From Coptis chinensis (lineage: Eukaryota > Streptophyta > Magnoliopsida > Ranunculales > Ranunculaceae): a stretch of DNA of 64,000 nucleotides. Shown piece after piece: positions 1-10,959 of the stretch. A program made the position numbers and the translations under genes. Position 1 is the stretch's first letter; every line of letters begins with the position of its first letter. Where the stretch lies: contig CM027384.1 in NCBI GenBank assembly GCA_015680905.1, forward strand, positions 77,347,501 to 77,411,500, read 5' to 3'. The notes beneath the pieces were generated by a model. It searched no databases, was not told where the DNA came from, and saw nothing but the letters and a program-made list of their open reading frames with translations.

Positions 1-571
1 ACGATTTGTAGAATAAGTACTCTAGCCTAGATTTCAGAAACTTATCATAACAATCATAGATACTCATGTAATATATTTATAGATAGATGCAAAGATTATT
101 ACCTACATATTAACCTAAGTTTCTAACAATTATTCTCGATGCAAAAGCTCATTGAGACTTCTAGATTGTTAAGAGCATAGAGAAAGAAAACAATACCAAT
201 ATTCCTAAGTGTATAGCATAAACTTATTTATTTATATTTTTAAAATTTTTAACTTGAAAACAAATGCATATTATACATATCTATATCCTAACATATGCCT
301 TAATTACACGTGTTTCTATGCCCCCAAACAAGAAGTATGCTTTGTCCTCAAATCATTTAAATAAATAGGGTAGGAAAAATACCATGGAAACACGTGAAAT
401 TCTGGAACATTTGCAAAACAAGGTTAGAACATACTAATATAGGAAATAAAAAAAAAATAAAAATGACACAACTCTATAAGAGTTCCACCTATTATGGGGT
501 TAACATAATAAAATTGCTTGGGACATAAGCAGACACTAACTGGAATTAAAAACTGACATTATCTCCCGCTT

Positions 572-1406
572 TTATTCTTCATCCTCCTCATCCTCTTCCT
601 CTATAAAGAAGTGAGGTTCCTTCGCATCTTGCCATGCCATTATAATTTGCCAAGCTTGCCGCCATTTATCATCTATTGTTGCTAACCTATTAAGCGCCAC
701 TTGGTCTGATGGGGTGTAGGGTGTAACCTGATGAGGTTGTATCCTCCACCATTGCCAAGTCATTGCATGGAAAGATCGAATAATACTATTGGTGGGTCGA
801 CATTAATAGGACCGTAATCCAATCCGCGGAAACGTGTACAAAAACAGGAAAGAAACATAGCATAATACGGGAAATTAGAACAGGCATAAGAAGGTACTTA
901 TGCCTCATGCTATGGGCTCGTGCTAAACTAGACATCAAGGTTCTGGGAAGGTCATGGCACATACATCCCTGGGCTAAAGCAAGGAAGACGCTGCAAGTGG
1001 CATCATTCACAGAAGAAAAACGACATCATTCACAGAAGAAAAACGACATTCCCCTAAAATGTTTAGCATGATCCAAAACATAACAGTTCCTATGTTCATG
1101 GACAGGCTACCAAAGGCGACGTTATATTCCCCTTGGTCCTCGATACGGAAAATGCCCCCCCATACCTATCGACTCATGCAAAACTCATAAAGTGTAGACA
1201 TGCATATTATCTACCCAATAGCACTATGGGTATTGTATTTCAGCGGGCATAGCAAGTCCAAGAACAAATGCTAGCAAGAACCTGGTAATTTCCATTGGTT
1301 CATCATTAATGTTGACTTGTTCTCCATCCGGTCTCTCAAAGAAAATACAGGTATCATAAAAATAAGATGCAAGTGCTAGAGAATAAAGTTCATCAGGTCT
1401 TACCAT
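572..1406 (-). other. Weak ORFs in the 3' tail of the Athila-type element
   Basis: Two short open frames lie here: one of 60 codons at 1224-1406, and one of 63 codons at 572-763 that ends in a run of glutamate and aspartate. I recognise no domain in either. They may be the two ends of a decayed second additional ORF of the element, but no continuous frame joins them. The basis is position only. Confidence 0.25.
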
Positions 1407-2300
1407 AAAAGCGGTTCCCGGCTTTACGTTATGTGATCACCTCACAAAACAAAGCACCATAAGTAGTGCTTTGGAACAAATCTTCGAAAAGACTGTTCGG
1501 TATTATTGTAGAGATGTCATCTCAAAAGCGACCCTCTGAAACAAATTTCGCAAATCGATCCGAACAACCCGCTAAGACCGGAAATTTATGGTCTACGGAG
1601 ATCGAGGTGCAAGCGCTTCGGCTTTGGCTGCAAGTGCTTTTGGGTGCTTTTGGTTCTGATGTTTTGAAGCGGAGTCGCTTCGTGTAAAATTTCTGAAAAT
1701 GGCTTAGGGCGCAGGTGCGCTCCGAGGTGCTAATTTGTGAAAATGGTGAAGAACAACAGGAAACGTGGGAGTGAAAGGTGAGAGATGGAAGTTAGGTGTA
1801 GTGTAGGTTGTGAGTGTATAATGAATGAAGTTTTTATAGGTTTTAAGTTGCTAAAACGAATCGGGAAGTTTCCAAAAAGTTTTTACGGCAATTTCCGGAA
1901 ATACTAAAATTTTCAAACCCGAAACGGAAACAACTCATATTCTTGATTCTAAAACAACCCTAGTATTTTTTAGGTTGAATTTAGGATAAAACTACTTAAC
2001 TTATCGAGATTTCATCCTAACCAATATTTATTCATAGATATGCCCAGATCGGCAATATTCTCACCCTAACTCGAAATAACTTCTAAAAACGAGGGTCATA
2101 TAAAAATCATCTTTGGAATAGATAATACCACCCCCAAACAATTTGGGAAGGTGGGATCAATATTAAACAACCACGCACAATGAAAATAACCACATTATAT
2201 TAAATTTTTCATTCAAAGTGCATTTCACTACAAAATTCAAATACCGAATTAAAACTGACATTAAAATAACTAACAATAATAAAACTACAAATAAAAATCA
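1407..2300. other. Non-coding tail of the Athila-type element with a GC-rich module
   Basis: 1540-1740 is unusually GC-rich for the window, with blocks such as GCGCAGGTGCGCTCC that resemble the leader next to gag at 9180-9330. A purine-rich tract on the minus strand (CCCCCAAACA on plus at 2131) recurs at 321 and 5393. No gene is visible. Confidence 0.4.
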
Positions 2301-3472
2301 TCAAGCTATACTATCCCTAAACACGTCGGTACTGGTAGTGGAGGGCACACGCTCAGGAGATGGCTCTTGAGCTCTCGATGGGCCAGCACCATTCGTCTTT
2401 CGGCGACTACACTCGTGCCTCGAGGATGTATCCTCAGAAGGAGAATTCTCGTGAGGTGGAAAGCGTGCAAGCATATCGGCCCGGAACTGGCGCTGAGCTT
2501 CTAGCTCAACCCTCATTTGTTCCCACCGCTCATCCTCTCGTTGGGTACGAATCTCAAAGTTATGGTGGATAGTAGCCTGTCGAGTTCGGAGGTCTTCGCA
2601 GATAGTATTGAGTGAACACATGCCACGATGAATCACAACCATGCGTTCTGCATCTGACCAACACCTCTCCAAGGCATCAGCATCAAAACATGTCAAGTCC
2701 TCCTCGTCCTCCGAGTCATTCTCATTTCCGACGTCCTCCTCATCGACTACCCTATCCTCAGGCAACTTCCAAACTTGTTGGATACACTCCTTATAAATCC
2801 GAGGATTTCGGTGTAGGGTGAGGCAAATCCTATCAGACGTCGGAGTCGCTCTCAACTTCAGCATGATCTTAGTTATCAAAATAGGGAGAGGTGCAATAGA
2901 CTTCCCTACTCTCCTAATCATGTTAAGCAAAAACTCCAAGATACGTAACTCATACTACGCTCACCGAGTATCCATAGAATGTGAAGGCAGTTCAGACCGA
3001 TATCGCTGACCTTCTCCTTCCCTATGACATTCCTACCAAACCACTGAGCTGCAGCCAACTGGTTGGTTCTGAGGGATGCCTGGCGAACACAATGCGAGCT
3101 CACATTGTAGTTTCCTTCGGTAATAGTTGCGTTCATTAACGGCTCGACCCCAGTATATTGGGACTCCTGTAACGTGGCATCAAGATGGATTCTAGGCGGA
3201 ATGCCTAGAATCTCAGCCAACAACCCAGTAGTTACTTCCTTCCTCCTCTTTGCCACCGTAACAAAAATTCGATTCCCCTCTAACTCCCTCGTGTTGTAAA
3301 ACCATCGGACTAACTCTTCGTGGTAAAAGGCATCGGTCGAGTACCATAAGCTATTCCAATCTCTACTAATCATTTCGTCACCGTAAAACGGTGCGAAGCG
3401 GTCGCCAGTAAATGCTTGCTCTAGCAAAATCCGGCGTTGTTGAGCTATTGGAAGTTTTGATAAGGTTAGGGG

Positions 3473-4724
3473 CAGTGGCGGAGCCAGGGGGGGCCCAGGG
3501 TACGCCCTGGCTCACCCTCAATTTCTTCCAAAAAAAATGACTACTATATATATGAAAATGATTTTATTACTTAACCCTCACTGTAACTAACCAAAAATAA
3601 AAACCCCCTTCCCCTAACTAACATAAGAAAGCTCTCCACTTCTAATTTTATGTATTTTGAGAAACAACACTTTTGGCAAGTGTTTTTCCTTGTTTGGAAA
3701 AACAAAAAAAATGAAATAGAAAAAAAGAGTAATAACATTCTCAAATCTCAGTCCCAATAATTAATATGTATGTTTATTGGTATGTTTTCTAAACCTTAAT
3801 TCCCCAATCTCTTATTTTTTTAGTTTTTTTATAATAAATTTTATTAGTTATAATTCAATTTTGTACGTAATGAATTCAATCCATCGATTACTTGAGTCCA
3901 TTACAATTTTAATTTGTTGCATAAAATTGTAGTAAATTTACTTTTGAATCTACTTAAAGCATTGATTGGAATTTCGGGATTAAATGAAAACGAAAACGAA
4001 AACAATTAAAATAAATGCTAAAGTTACCACAAAAAAATGTACCGGTGTCTAAACATGTACGCAGTTTAAAACAATGGTGGGATCATAAACCATGTTGGCG
4101 CAACAAGCTAGTTTGAAAATCCAAATTTTGCTTACCCATTATAGATTTTTGAGAAAGCGTAAACATGAGAATTATATTCCCAATCCAGAATTTGTAAACG
4201 CTTTGTAAGTCTGTAACACCATTTTTTGTTATTAATATTAATTACCCTTTAGCCAAAAAAAAAAAAAAAAAAAATGTCTAAACATTGTATAATATTTTTT
4301 ACTGGCGCCTATGTGTTTATTTTTTTTCCCAATGCCTTTTGGACTATTTTCCTTACAGTTCTAAAGAATTCATTGTTTTTTTTCATTTGTGGAATTTTAA
4401 AGTGGTTTCCATAAGCATATATATATATTTGTAAGAAGCATATATTTGTAGGCACTTTCTTCTTAAGTTCCTAATTTTTTAAAGCTAAATATCCGTGTAA
4501 TTTTTTTTTCTCCTAAATCGATCTATTAAGCAATCTAGTCTTTTGTAATTCCAAAATTTACATATCTTTTGTGATGAGATTCGAATTGTGTTTTTTTCTT
4601 TTTTACTTTTAAAAAATATGCAAGGGAAAACAAAAATTCGACAAATTGGGTGTCATATTATTTTAGTTTTTATATAGTGACTAGTTGTGGCTCACCCTCA
4701 CCCAATTTCCTGGCTCCGCCACTG
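3473..4724. mobile_element. Non-autonomous hAT element (Tip100-like termini)
   Basis: The ends are CAGTGGCGGAGCCAGG (3473) and its inverse CCTGGCTCCGCCACTG (to 4724). They are flanked by a perfect 8-bp target duplication GTTAGGGG at 3465-3472 and 4725-4732. An 8-bp duplication and a CAG(T/G)GGCGGAGC terminus fit the hAT superfamily, Tip100-like branch. The element is 1252 bp, AT-rich inside and has no transposase frame. A subterminal TGGCTCACCCTCA block lies near both ends in the same orientation. It sits inside the env-position ORF of the Athila-type element and hosts a retroposon at 4057-4274. Confidence 0.9.
4057..4274 (+). mobile_element. Short LINE/SINE-like retroposon with poly(A) tail, inside the hAT
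   Basis: The segment ends in TTACCCTTTAGCC followed by about 20 A residues (to 4274). It is flanked by an 11-bp direct repeat TGTCTAAACAT at 4046-4056 and 4275-4285. A poly(A) tail plus a target duplication of this size is the signature of target-primed reverse transcription. No coding frame is present, so it is a 5'-truncated LINE end or a SINE. The same 3' tail (TTACCCTTTTAGCC plus A-run) ends the LINE fragment at 28070 on the minus strand. Confidence 0.8.
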
Positions 4725-4815
4725 GTTAGGGGGTTTGAATAAGGTAGGGGGAAGCAATGAGGGACAACCTCACTAAAAAAACGATGGTGGTGGTGGTGTG
4801 GTGGTGCGGCAGCTC

Positions 4816-5955
4816 CAAGATTTGGATTTTTCAGTGGTTTTTGGTTTTGTAAATTGATGGAGGTGGTGGTGGAAAGGTTTTTGAGAAGATTTGAAATTGA
4901 TTTGGATGTTTGGCGTGGGTGTAGTTAGGTTTCTTTTTAATTTTATTGTTTGTTAGGGTTTGAAGCTTGGAAGTTTGTCAATGGCGGTTTGGAAGATGAA
5001 ACGCATACGCATTTGTTGGTGGAAACATAGGGCACACAAGTCTTGTGCGGTGTCTTGAAGTTGGGCCCAAGCCCAATTCGAATTTTTGTCGATTTTTAGC
5101 GCGACTTCAAACTAACATTGCCGCTTCGTTACCGAGCCAATTTTTGCGAATGAGATATGGAAATGATCAGGAGAGAATTTCCAATCCAATGATCTATAAA
5201 ACACTCTATTCCGACCATGGATTACATATAAGATAGTGGAATACACCTCGAAGTGCGTGCATGACGTAAGTTATGCGAACGAATGAACTCTAAATTCATA
5301 GATTATGTCAACCCGAATCAGAATACAATTAAACGGCCTAAGCAACTCTAATGGGACATAAAACATTCTAGGACAGAAACACGAACACCCTACCCCCAAA
5401 CAAATTTTTTACAACAGAGTTTAGAAAATTTGTTTTTTTAAAAGTGGGTCTTTTAAAGTCAGATTCCTGAGACTTCCTAGATAACTATGTTTATTATTTA
5501 ATATTTTTTTACTTTTATAAGGAAAAACAATAAGCAATAAGGACATAATTCACCCCATAGAGAAATATGACTCAAAAATCCGAGAAAATATGTAAGAGTG
5601 GAAAACGTGAATTATGTTAAATATGGACTTAGGACCCGGTACTTACAGCCACACACTCTATAGGGACGGCCTGGTTACCTTAATGGTGCACTCACCAATA
5701 TCTGGAAATGAAAGGAAATGCACCAAACACAAAAACTGAGTCGTTTATAGTCAGATACTCGAGACTTTATCTATACATATGTATGAACATGCAGTTTATC
5801 ATATATTAACAACCGAAATAGTTGTGGATCATTCCATAAATAAATATCACAAACAACATACCCAAACACAATCAAGCACCAAGATTTCCTATGACGCAAC
5901 CTAGTGAAATGAAAACGAAGTCGGATATATCGTAACCTAGCATGCACCTTCTTTT
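4816..5955. other. Non-coding spacer of the Athila-type element
   Basis: This is where the pol core would be expected. No RT, RNase H or integrase motif is found in any frame. A purine-rich tract (minus strand; CCCCCAAACA on plus at 5393) recurs here. Otherwise I see only AT-rich sequence and short chance frames. Confidence 0.4.
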
Positions 5956-6486
5956 TCATCTTTGAACGAGAGGGTGTCCTAGCGAATAAGTGTGGAAAAG
6001 TGAATGGTTGTAGAAGATATGGTGGATATGGATAAGTTGTAGAAGGAAAGCATGGAAAAACTGAGGATGTGGGTTTAGCACAAACTCATTCATGGTGTAG
6101 GTAGGGACTGTCTCAATTCTGAAAATGAAGGTGTCAAATGGTTTGTCCTTCTGAAGTATTTGTTTGCTAGGAGGATTTAAAAAATTATGAAGCATAGGAG
6201 AAACAAAAGGATCGAGTGCAAACTCGAGATTCCTTTGAAAGGGTGACTCATCACCTGCTCTAAGAAACTCATCGAATTCCTCATCTAGCTTGGTCATATC
6301 CACAGTACTATGGTATTCCTCTATATCTTTGAGAAAGTCATATATCTCATCCTCATCCATAATATGTGTATCGACTAGTGTAGGGATGAAAACGTTGGAG
6401 TCTAAACCTTCAAAGGAAAGAAATTTGGGCATCTGATTATCAGGGAACGTGTTGTTGAAATAATCTCGAGCGAAGTTCTCGATCAT
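5956..6486 (-). pseudogene. Athila-type pol linker region after the protease
   Basis: The frame of about 176 codons starts just below the protease-like ORF. It is acidic, with blocks such as DEFDEFLRAGDESPF, and lies where Athila polyproteins have a linker between protease and reverse transcriptase. The frame stops before any RT motif, so RT is deleted. No known domain is recognised; the assignment is from position. Confidence 0.45.
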
Positions 6487-6495
6487 GCTAACCTC

Positions 6496-6822
6496 TCAAT
6501 CCATAGACGAATCGGGTAACTGTGTCTTTGTTTTAAAAACATTTACTTCAATAGAAAGATGGCCAAAAGACATGGACATCGAACCATCGCGGCAATTTAT
6601 GAGCGCATTGGCAGTTGCCAGGAAAGGACGCCCTAAGATGATCGGGACAGAGTCGTTAACGACTTTTGTATCGAGGATGACGAAATCAGCCGGATAGTAG
6701 AAATCCTGAACCTTTACCAGCACGTTTTCAACCACACCCTTAGGATACTTAATAGACCGATCAGCTAATTGCAACGTCATTTTAGTGGGTTGCATCTCCT
6801 CTAGACCTATTTGTCTATACAA
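6496..6822 (-). pseudogene. Retropepsin-like aspartic protease domain of the Athila-type element
   Basis: The C-terminal half of a gypsy-type retropepsin is clear: VVENVLVKVQDFYYPADFVILD, then VPIILGRPFLATANALI and a typical glycine-rich ending. The ILGRPFLAT block is diagnostic of this clan in plant gypsy elements. The catalytic D-S/T-G half should lie upstream (about 6830-6900), where the frame is broken. A GA-like 'ASVNLLPF' region is readable there in pieces. The enzyme would have cut the Gag-Pol polyprotein. It is inactive as it stands because the frame is broken. Confidence 0.7.
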
Positions 6823-8942
6823 ATAAAACGGGAGTAAGTTAACACTAGCCCCCAGGTCTAATAACGCAGTCGTCGTATAGGAATCTCCTAAGGTGCATTA
6901 TGCAGTAGGGATCTAACCGGGGGTCTTGTACTTAACAATTCCGTTATGTTCGGATAGAGTTGGGAATTGTTCTGTTAAAAAGTCTTTTTGGTATATTGGT
7001 CTTACGTCTAGTAGTACACAACTCCTTAAGAAACTTAGCATGGTGTAGTAGCTTTTTAATAGCTTCAAGGAAGGGAAGGTTTATAGTTAGATTCTTGAAA
7101 ATGTCCCTAATCTCCTCATAATTTGTATCCCTAGTTAACATGGCTAATTTTTGTGGAAACGGTGGTTTCTCTCTATATTTAGCATATGTATCACCGGATG
7201 TTTAACCTTGGCTTTTGTTTCTTAGGTTGTGTTGTAATCCGGTACCTCTACAGTGGTAGGTTCTTGGTTTCTATTTCGGTATCTAGTAAAGTAGCATGTG
7301 TAGGGGCTATTGATGGGGTAACTATAGGCATAGTTACTTTGTTATCAACCACTCTGCCAGAACGGAGAGTGGTGATGGTATTTAGCTCACCTACGTTTTC
7401 ATTTTCATTAATAGTATTACCGGTTACCTCAAAGGCCGTGTTTGTTGTTTTAGGATTATGTATCGCGTGACCTGGAAACACACCTTTGGGTTGGGCTTTA
7501 TCTTGGGCAAATTGTTGGCTTAAATTATTAACGGATTGTAGAAGTTGTTGGTTAGATTGAGCCATGGTTTGGAAGAGTTATTGGCTCACCTGTATGAAGG
7601 TGTCAAGACGATCCGGTTGGGTGGGTGTAGTGGTCACGGGTGGTGTGACTAGAACTATGTCGCGTTGATTATTTATGGGCGGATTGTGATAGTTATTATT
7701 TACCGGAACGATACCTCTATTAGGATTATAATTATTATAACTACCTTGACCTTGTCGAGGTTGCGCTTGGTTGTTATAATTATTATAATTACCCTGACCC
7801 AGTCATTGTCGTGGTGGAGCTTGGTTATAATTGGGCGTTGGCCTAACATATTGATTATTGTACCCTGGAGGTGTGACTTGTTAGTTATTTCTCCAACCGA
7901 AGTTGGGATTTTGTCTCCAAGGGGCGTTAGGTTCACTATTAATGGAACAAGCATGTTCATAGGCTATAGGACAGTGGGAGTCGGGATGCTCAGGACTCCA
8001 ACAGAAACTACATGGATTGGAATTTACATTCATGACGGGGATAAGCTTTTGTTGTACAGAAATGGCCTCTACTTTTTTAGTGAGTGATTCGATTAGAGTT
8101 TTAAGCTCGGGATCGAGTTTCATCTCAAACATACTGGCGGCCTTAACTGTATTAGAAGAACTAGCGGAGCGGTGGATATCGTCACTACCCCCCCGGTTGT
8201 TATTTAAGCTTTAGTTTGATCCTCTAAAATTTATAAGCCTCGAGGCTCCTTTACTTAGGAAACTACCCCCATTCATTATGTCAAGGACTTCTTTATGGTG
8301 GTGTTGAAGTCCTTTGAAAAAGGCACGAACTAACGTGTCTTTTGCTACGTTATGATGTGGACACTCTATAAGGAGATCGGTGAAACGATTCCAAGCCTCT
8401 GAAAATGATTCATGAGGATTTTGTCGAAAAGAAATGAATCTTGGAAAGCATCTCATCCGTCTTTAGGGGTGGGTAAAATGTTCCATAAACAAATGAACAA
8501 GTTTAGTCCACGAGTCCATAGAATTAGGCGTTTGGCGCTTAACCAAGACGCCTTTATCGGCTAAAGTGAAGGGAAATACCACGAAGTTTAATTTGTTCAA
8601 AGACTCACCGTAGGATGGTGGAATGTTGTAAGAACTTGTTCAATCCTACGCGTGTCGATAAAGGTTTTCATGGTCTAAACCATGGAAAACGGGTAACAAA
8701 TTAAAATATTTGGGGGATTCGAAATCCCCATCGGTCTGCAAAAACGATGCAAGATTTGGGGCTATCGCCAAGGCTTTATAAAAGTCCGAGAGAGGAGTCT
8801 CTCCTTCATCGGGCATTGTGTCAGGTAGAGTATGTGGAATAGTAGCTAGAGGTGCAATGAGTGGTATACTAGATAGGCGTGCTTGTTGATGTTGCCGTGT
8901 AATTACGTTAGGTGTTTTTGTTCGACCAGACCTTAATCTCAT
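6823..8942 (-). pseudogene. Gag of the Athila-type element, several frameshifts
   Basis: Three frames give the pieces in order. 8646-8942 begins MRLRSGR and carries the N-terminal part (FNLLPVFHGLDHENLYRH). The middle, 8211-8640, has the capsid-like block (DSWTKLVHLFMEHFTHP, then FSEAWNRFTDLLIECPHH). 7881-8132 has a CCHC zinc knuckle, CSFCWSPEHPDSHC, with Cx2Cx4Hx4C spacing. Below it, 7565-7880 encodes an Asn/Tyr-rich repeat (NNYN units) and 7248-7565 a Gln-rich stretch (MAQSNQQLLQ). Gag would package element RNA. Several stops and shifts make this copy non-functional. Confidence 0.7.
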
Positions 8943-9463
8943 ACAAGGTTAAGAACAAACTTAACTAAACACGACAACCTCCAAACAATCCTGATATTCT
9001 AGTATAAACCTCTAACAGAAGATGCGAGGTGTGGAAGAAAGGAATACCTGATTGCGTCATTGCTTCGCTTATGAATATAGTCTTGTTTACGCGTGTTCAG
9101 TGTATATAACAAGTTAGAACACTAAAAAACTTGAAAAATCGAAGTTTGAAACAAACCTGTGGAAATCCGCAAAAACCGGTGGGCGTGGGTGCGCTCACTT
9201 TGAAGCAGCGCTCCGTGTGTAAGTTCAAGTTCACAGGTGTTTGGCGAGGTCGCTTCGGTTTGAAACGGGTAAACGCCAACTTCCAATACTTTAAGCGCAG
9301 GTCGCTCCTTTGGGGCGCGAAAAGCCCGCCGCAATTTTTATGCGAGGAAGTTTAATGCTGAAAAGACACAACCACGTTAGAATCGAGCAAGGGTGGGTGG
9401 GTGAAATGGGACTTTAAGAAGAGTACTTATACTACGAAAACAATGCGAAAGTGAAACTAAGAT
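8943..9463 (-). other. 5' leader of the Athila-type element
   Basis: This lies between the primer-binding site and the gag start. GC-rich blocks at 9180-9330 (GCGCAGGTCGCTCC and similar) stand out from the AT-rich surroundings and resemble 1540-1740. The short frames here are shadows. Confidence 0.45.
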
Positions 9464-9476
9464 GGCAGCGGCGCCA
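9464..9476 (-). promoter_or_regulatory. Primer-binding site, tRNA-Asp type
   Basis: On the minus strand the sequence is TGGCGCCGCTGCC, which differs at one base from the complement of the 3' end of plant tRNA-Asp (TGGCGCCGTTGCC). It follows the LTR end by two bases. The same variant occurs at 12856-12868. Confidence 0.8.
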
Positions 9477-9478
9477 TT

Positions 9479-10241
9479 TGATAAACGTAAAAAAGAGAAT
9501 AGTTTTACTAATGAATAAAGCGATGAAACTCTAAACGTAAGTAAAACTAAATGATAATTTACGTGCCTAATTTATCAAAGATTTCTACTTTCAATCCTAT
9601 TGAGATATAGTGGAGTAGATGATTCATTCCACTCCTAGTTCTTCCGCATGGTAATGTTCTCTACGTATAAATAATCTTAACTAAAGTCTAGTAAGAGATT
9701 TACGAATTATAAACTAGACAACGATGCAACTACCCACAAGATGCAACTAATCAACTAAATAAACAGCTATGGAAATACTACGTCGATTCTATGATAAGGA
9801 ATTAGGGGGGGATTGATTCCACCTTAACTCAACTTAACTTACTAACGACGAATCGTCGTAATCCGAATTGAACTGCTACGCAGAACAATTGGTTCTTCCT
9901 AATCCCTAATTACACATGACATTTCTACCAATTCATAACTAGCATGTGAACGATTAAACCCATTCTCATGGTGAACTAATCGTTTCTAGAGTGGAATAGA
10001 AATTACGACTATCCTACGCTAACACAAATCAAGCTTTCATCAAGGCTTCTCAACCCCCTCTAATGGAGGTTTAGCCGAGAATCATTACGCAATCATTTCC
10101 GATTATATTAAAACTAAACATACTATAAAGAATTGAAATTTACTAATCTAAATTAAACAATAATTAAAATCTAATTAATAATTAAGAAATGATATCAACA
10201 AGAATTTAAACTAGATCTATAAATGTGTTGACTTGTTATCA
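9479..10241 (-). repeat. 5' LTR (A) of the Athila-type element, probably internally shortened
   Basis: On the plus strand the segment begins TGATAAACG directly beside the primer-binding site and has a candidate inverse end TTATCA at 10236-10241. It shares the order of blocks with the LTRs at 10960 and 12872: a 'GAGTA...GATTC.TTCCAC' block about 130 bases in, and an 'AGGTTTAGC..' block later. It is much shorter than the 1502-bp LTR at 12872, so its promoter-side part may be deleted. Confidence 0.55.
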
Positions 10242-10302
10242 GTTAGCCAGTTAACACATACCTTCATGCAAATATAACTTGTTATCAGTTAGCCAGTTAA
10301 CA
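10231..10302 (+). repeat. 26-bp direct repeat, two copies, at the LTR/copia junction
   Basis: ACTTGTTATCAGTTAGCCAG followed by TTAACA occurs at 10231-10256 and again at 10277-10302, a 46-bp period. The first copy spans the proposed LTR end. The origin is unclear: a small tandem duplication or remains of another terminal repeat. Confidence 0.7.
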
Positions 10303-10303
10303 A

Positions 10304-10959
10304 AATCTCGCCGCTATTCAGTGACATTTTTCCATGACCATTGTGACTTTCAGGACCTGCAAGTGAGGAAGAGGATTGGACAGGGTAATGTGCACGATGG
10401 TCTCTATTATTTCCACTCGTCCTCAGCTTTTTTTTGTGACTGGCACCCCCACCATTGATATTTGGCATTGGCGTTTAGAACATCTCTCATCTCGTTGTCT
10501 CCAAGAATTAGCTAGTAATTTTCCTATTATCCATTGTTCAAATAAATATGTTTGTGAGGTTTGTCCTCAGGCAAAACAATCAAGATTGTCTTTTCCTTCT
10601 AGTTCAATAAATACGTCGAGACCTTTTCAGTTAATTCATTGTGATATATGGGGTCCTTTTTCTCAAGCATCTTTAACTGGCGCACGTTATTTCCTGACAA
10701 TTGTTGATGATTATTCTCGTTGTACATGGGTTTATTTGATGCAATTGAAATCTGACACCAGAGTTCTTTTGCAATCTTTCTTTGCTATGGTGAAAACTCA
10801 GTTTAATCAGTTTGTTCATCAGTTATACTCAGGGGATGGGGACATTTTTCTTCCACAAATCCAAATCTTTCGTTCGGATAATGGAACTGAATTTCTTTCC
10901 AAAGAAATGCAAACTTTTTTCTCTAATAATGGTGTCATTCATCAAAGGAGTTGTGTTTC
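10304..10959 (+). pseudogene. Ty1/copia fragment: GAG-pre-integrase and start of the integrase core
   Basis: The frame from 10436 reads the copia GAG-pre-integrase zinc region (WHWRLEHLS... then CEVCPQAKQSRLSF) and the start of the rve core (IHCDIWGPF, TIVDDYSRCTWVY, FRSDNGTEF, NNGVIHQRSC). The catalytic aspartates in DIWG and SDNG are present. A frameshift near 10435 separates a short upstream part (LQVRKRIGQGNVHDGLYY). The fragment stops abruptly at 10959, where LTR B begins, so the rest of pol is missing. It is a relic without its own LTRs. Confidence 0.8.

Larger units (their letters stand above)
2301..4815 (-). pseudogene. Env-position 'putative plant transposon protein' ORF of the Athila-type element, interrupted by a hAT
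   Basis: The ORF at 2918-3427 resembles the plant transposon protein domain found downstream of pol in Athila-type elements; key blocks read DRFAPFYG, ELVRWFYNTREL and TGLLAEILGIP. A frameshift near 2930 moves the frame to 2301-2939, which has an acidic stretch and then a charged, probably coiled C-terminal part. Upstream, the frame is cut at 3472 by a hAT element and resumes at 4733, where it shows a histidine/proline-rich patch. Removing the hAT and one 8-bp target copy restores the frame, so the hAT entered a then-open ORF. The start codon was not identified. The function of this protein family is unknown. Confidence 0.6.
1..10241 (-). mobile_element. Athila-type Ty3/gypsy element, 5' LTR plus internal region; 3' LTR not in window
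   Basis: Read on the minus strand, the order is a 5' LTR (9479-10241), a tRNA-Asp-type primer-binding site (9464-9476), gag (about 8942 to 6900), an aspartic protease (6822-6496), a linker ORF (6486-5956), an env-position plant transposon ORF (about 4815 to 2301) and a long non-coding tail. This order and the Asp primer are typical of the Athila lineage. No reverse transcriptase, RNase H or integrase motif appears between 5956 and 5050, so the pol core is missing. Frameshifts and stops run through gag. A hAT element is nested at 3473-4724. The 3' LTR is not seen, so the element probably starts left of the window. Confidence 0.75.

Noticed and set aside
7665..8087. Plus-strand frame of 140 codons rich in Ile/Thr
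   Set aside because: It is the antisense shadow of the Asn/Tyr repeat region of Athila gag.
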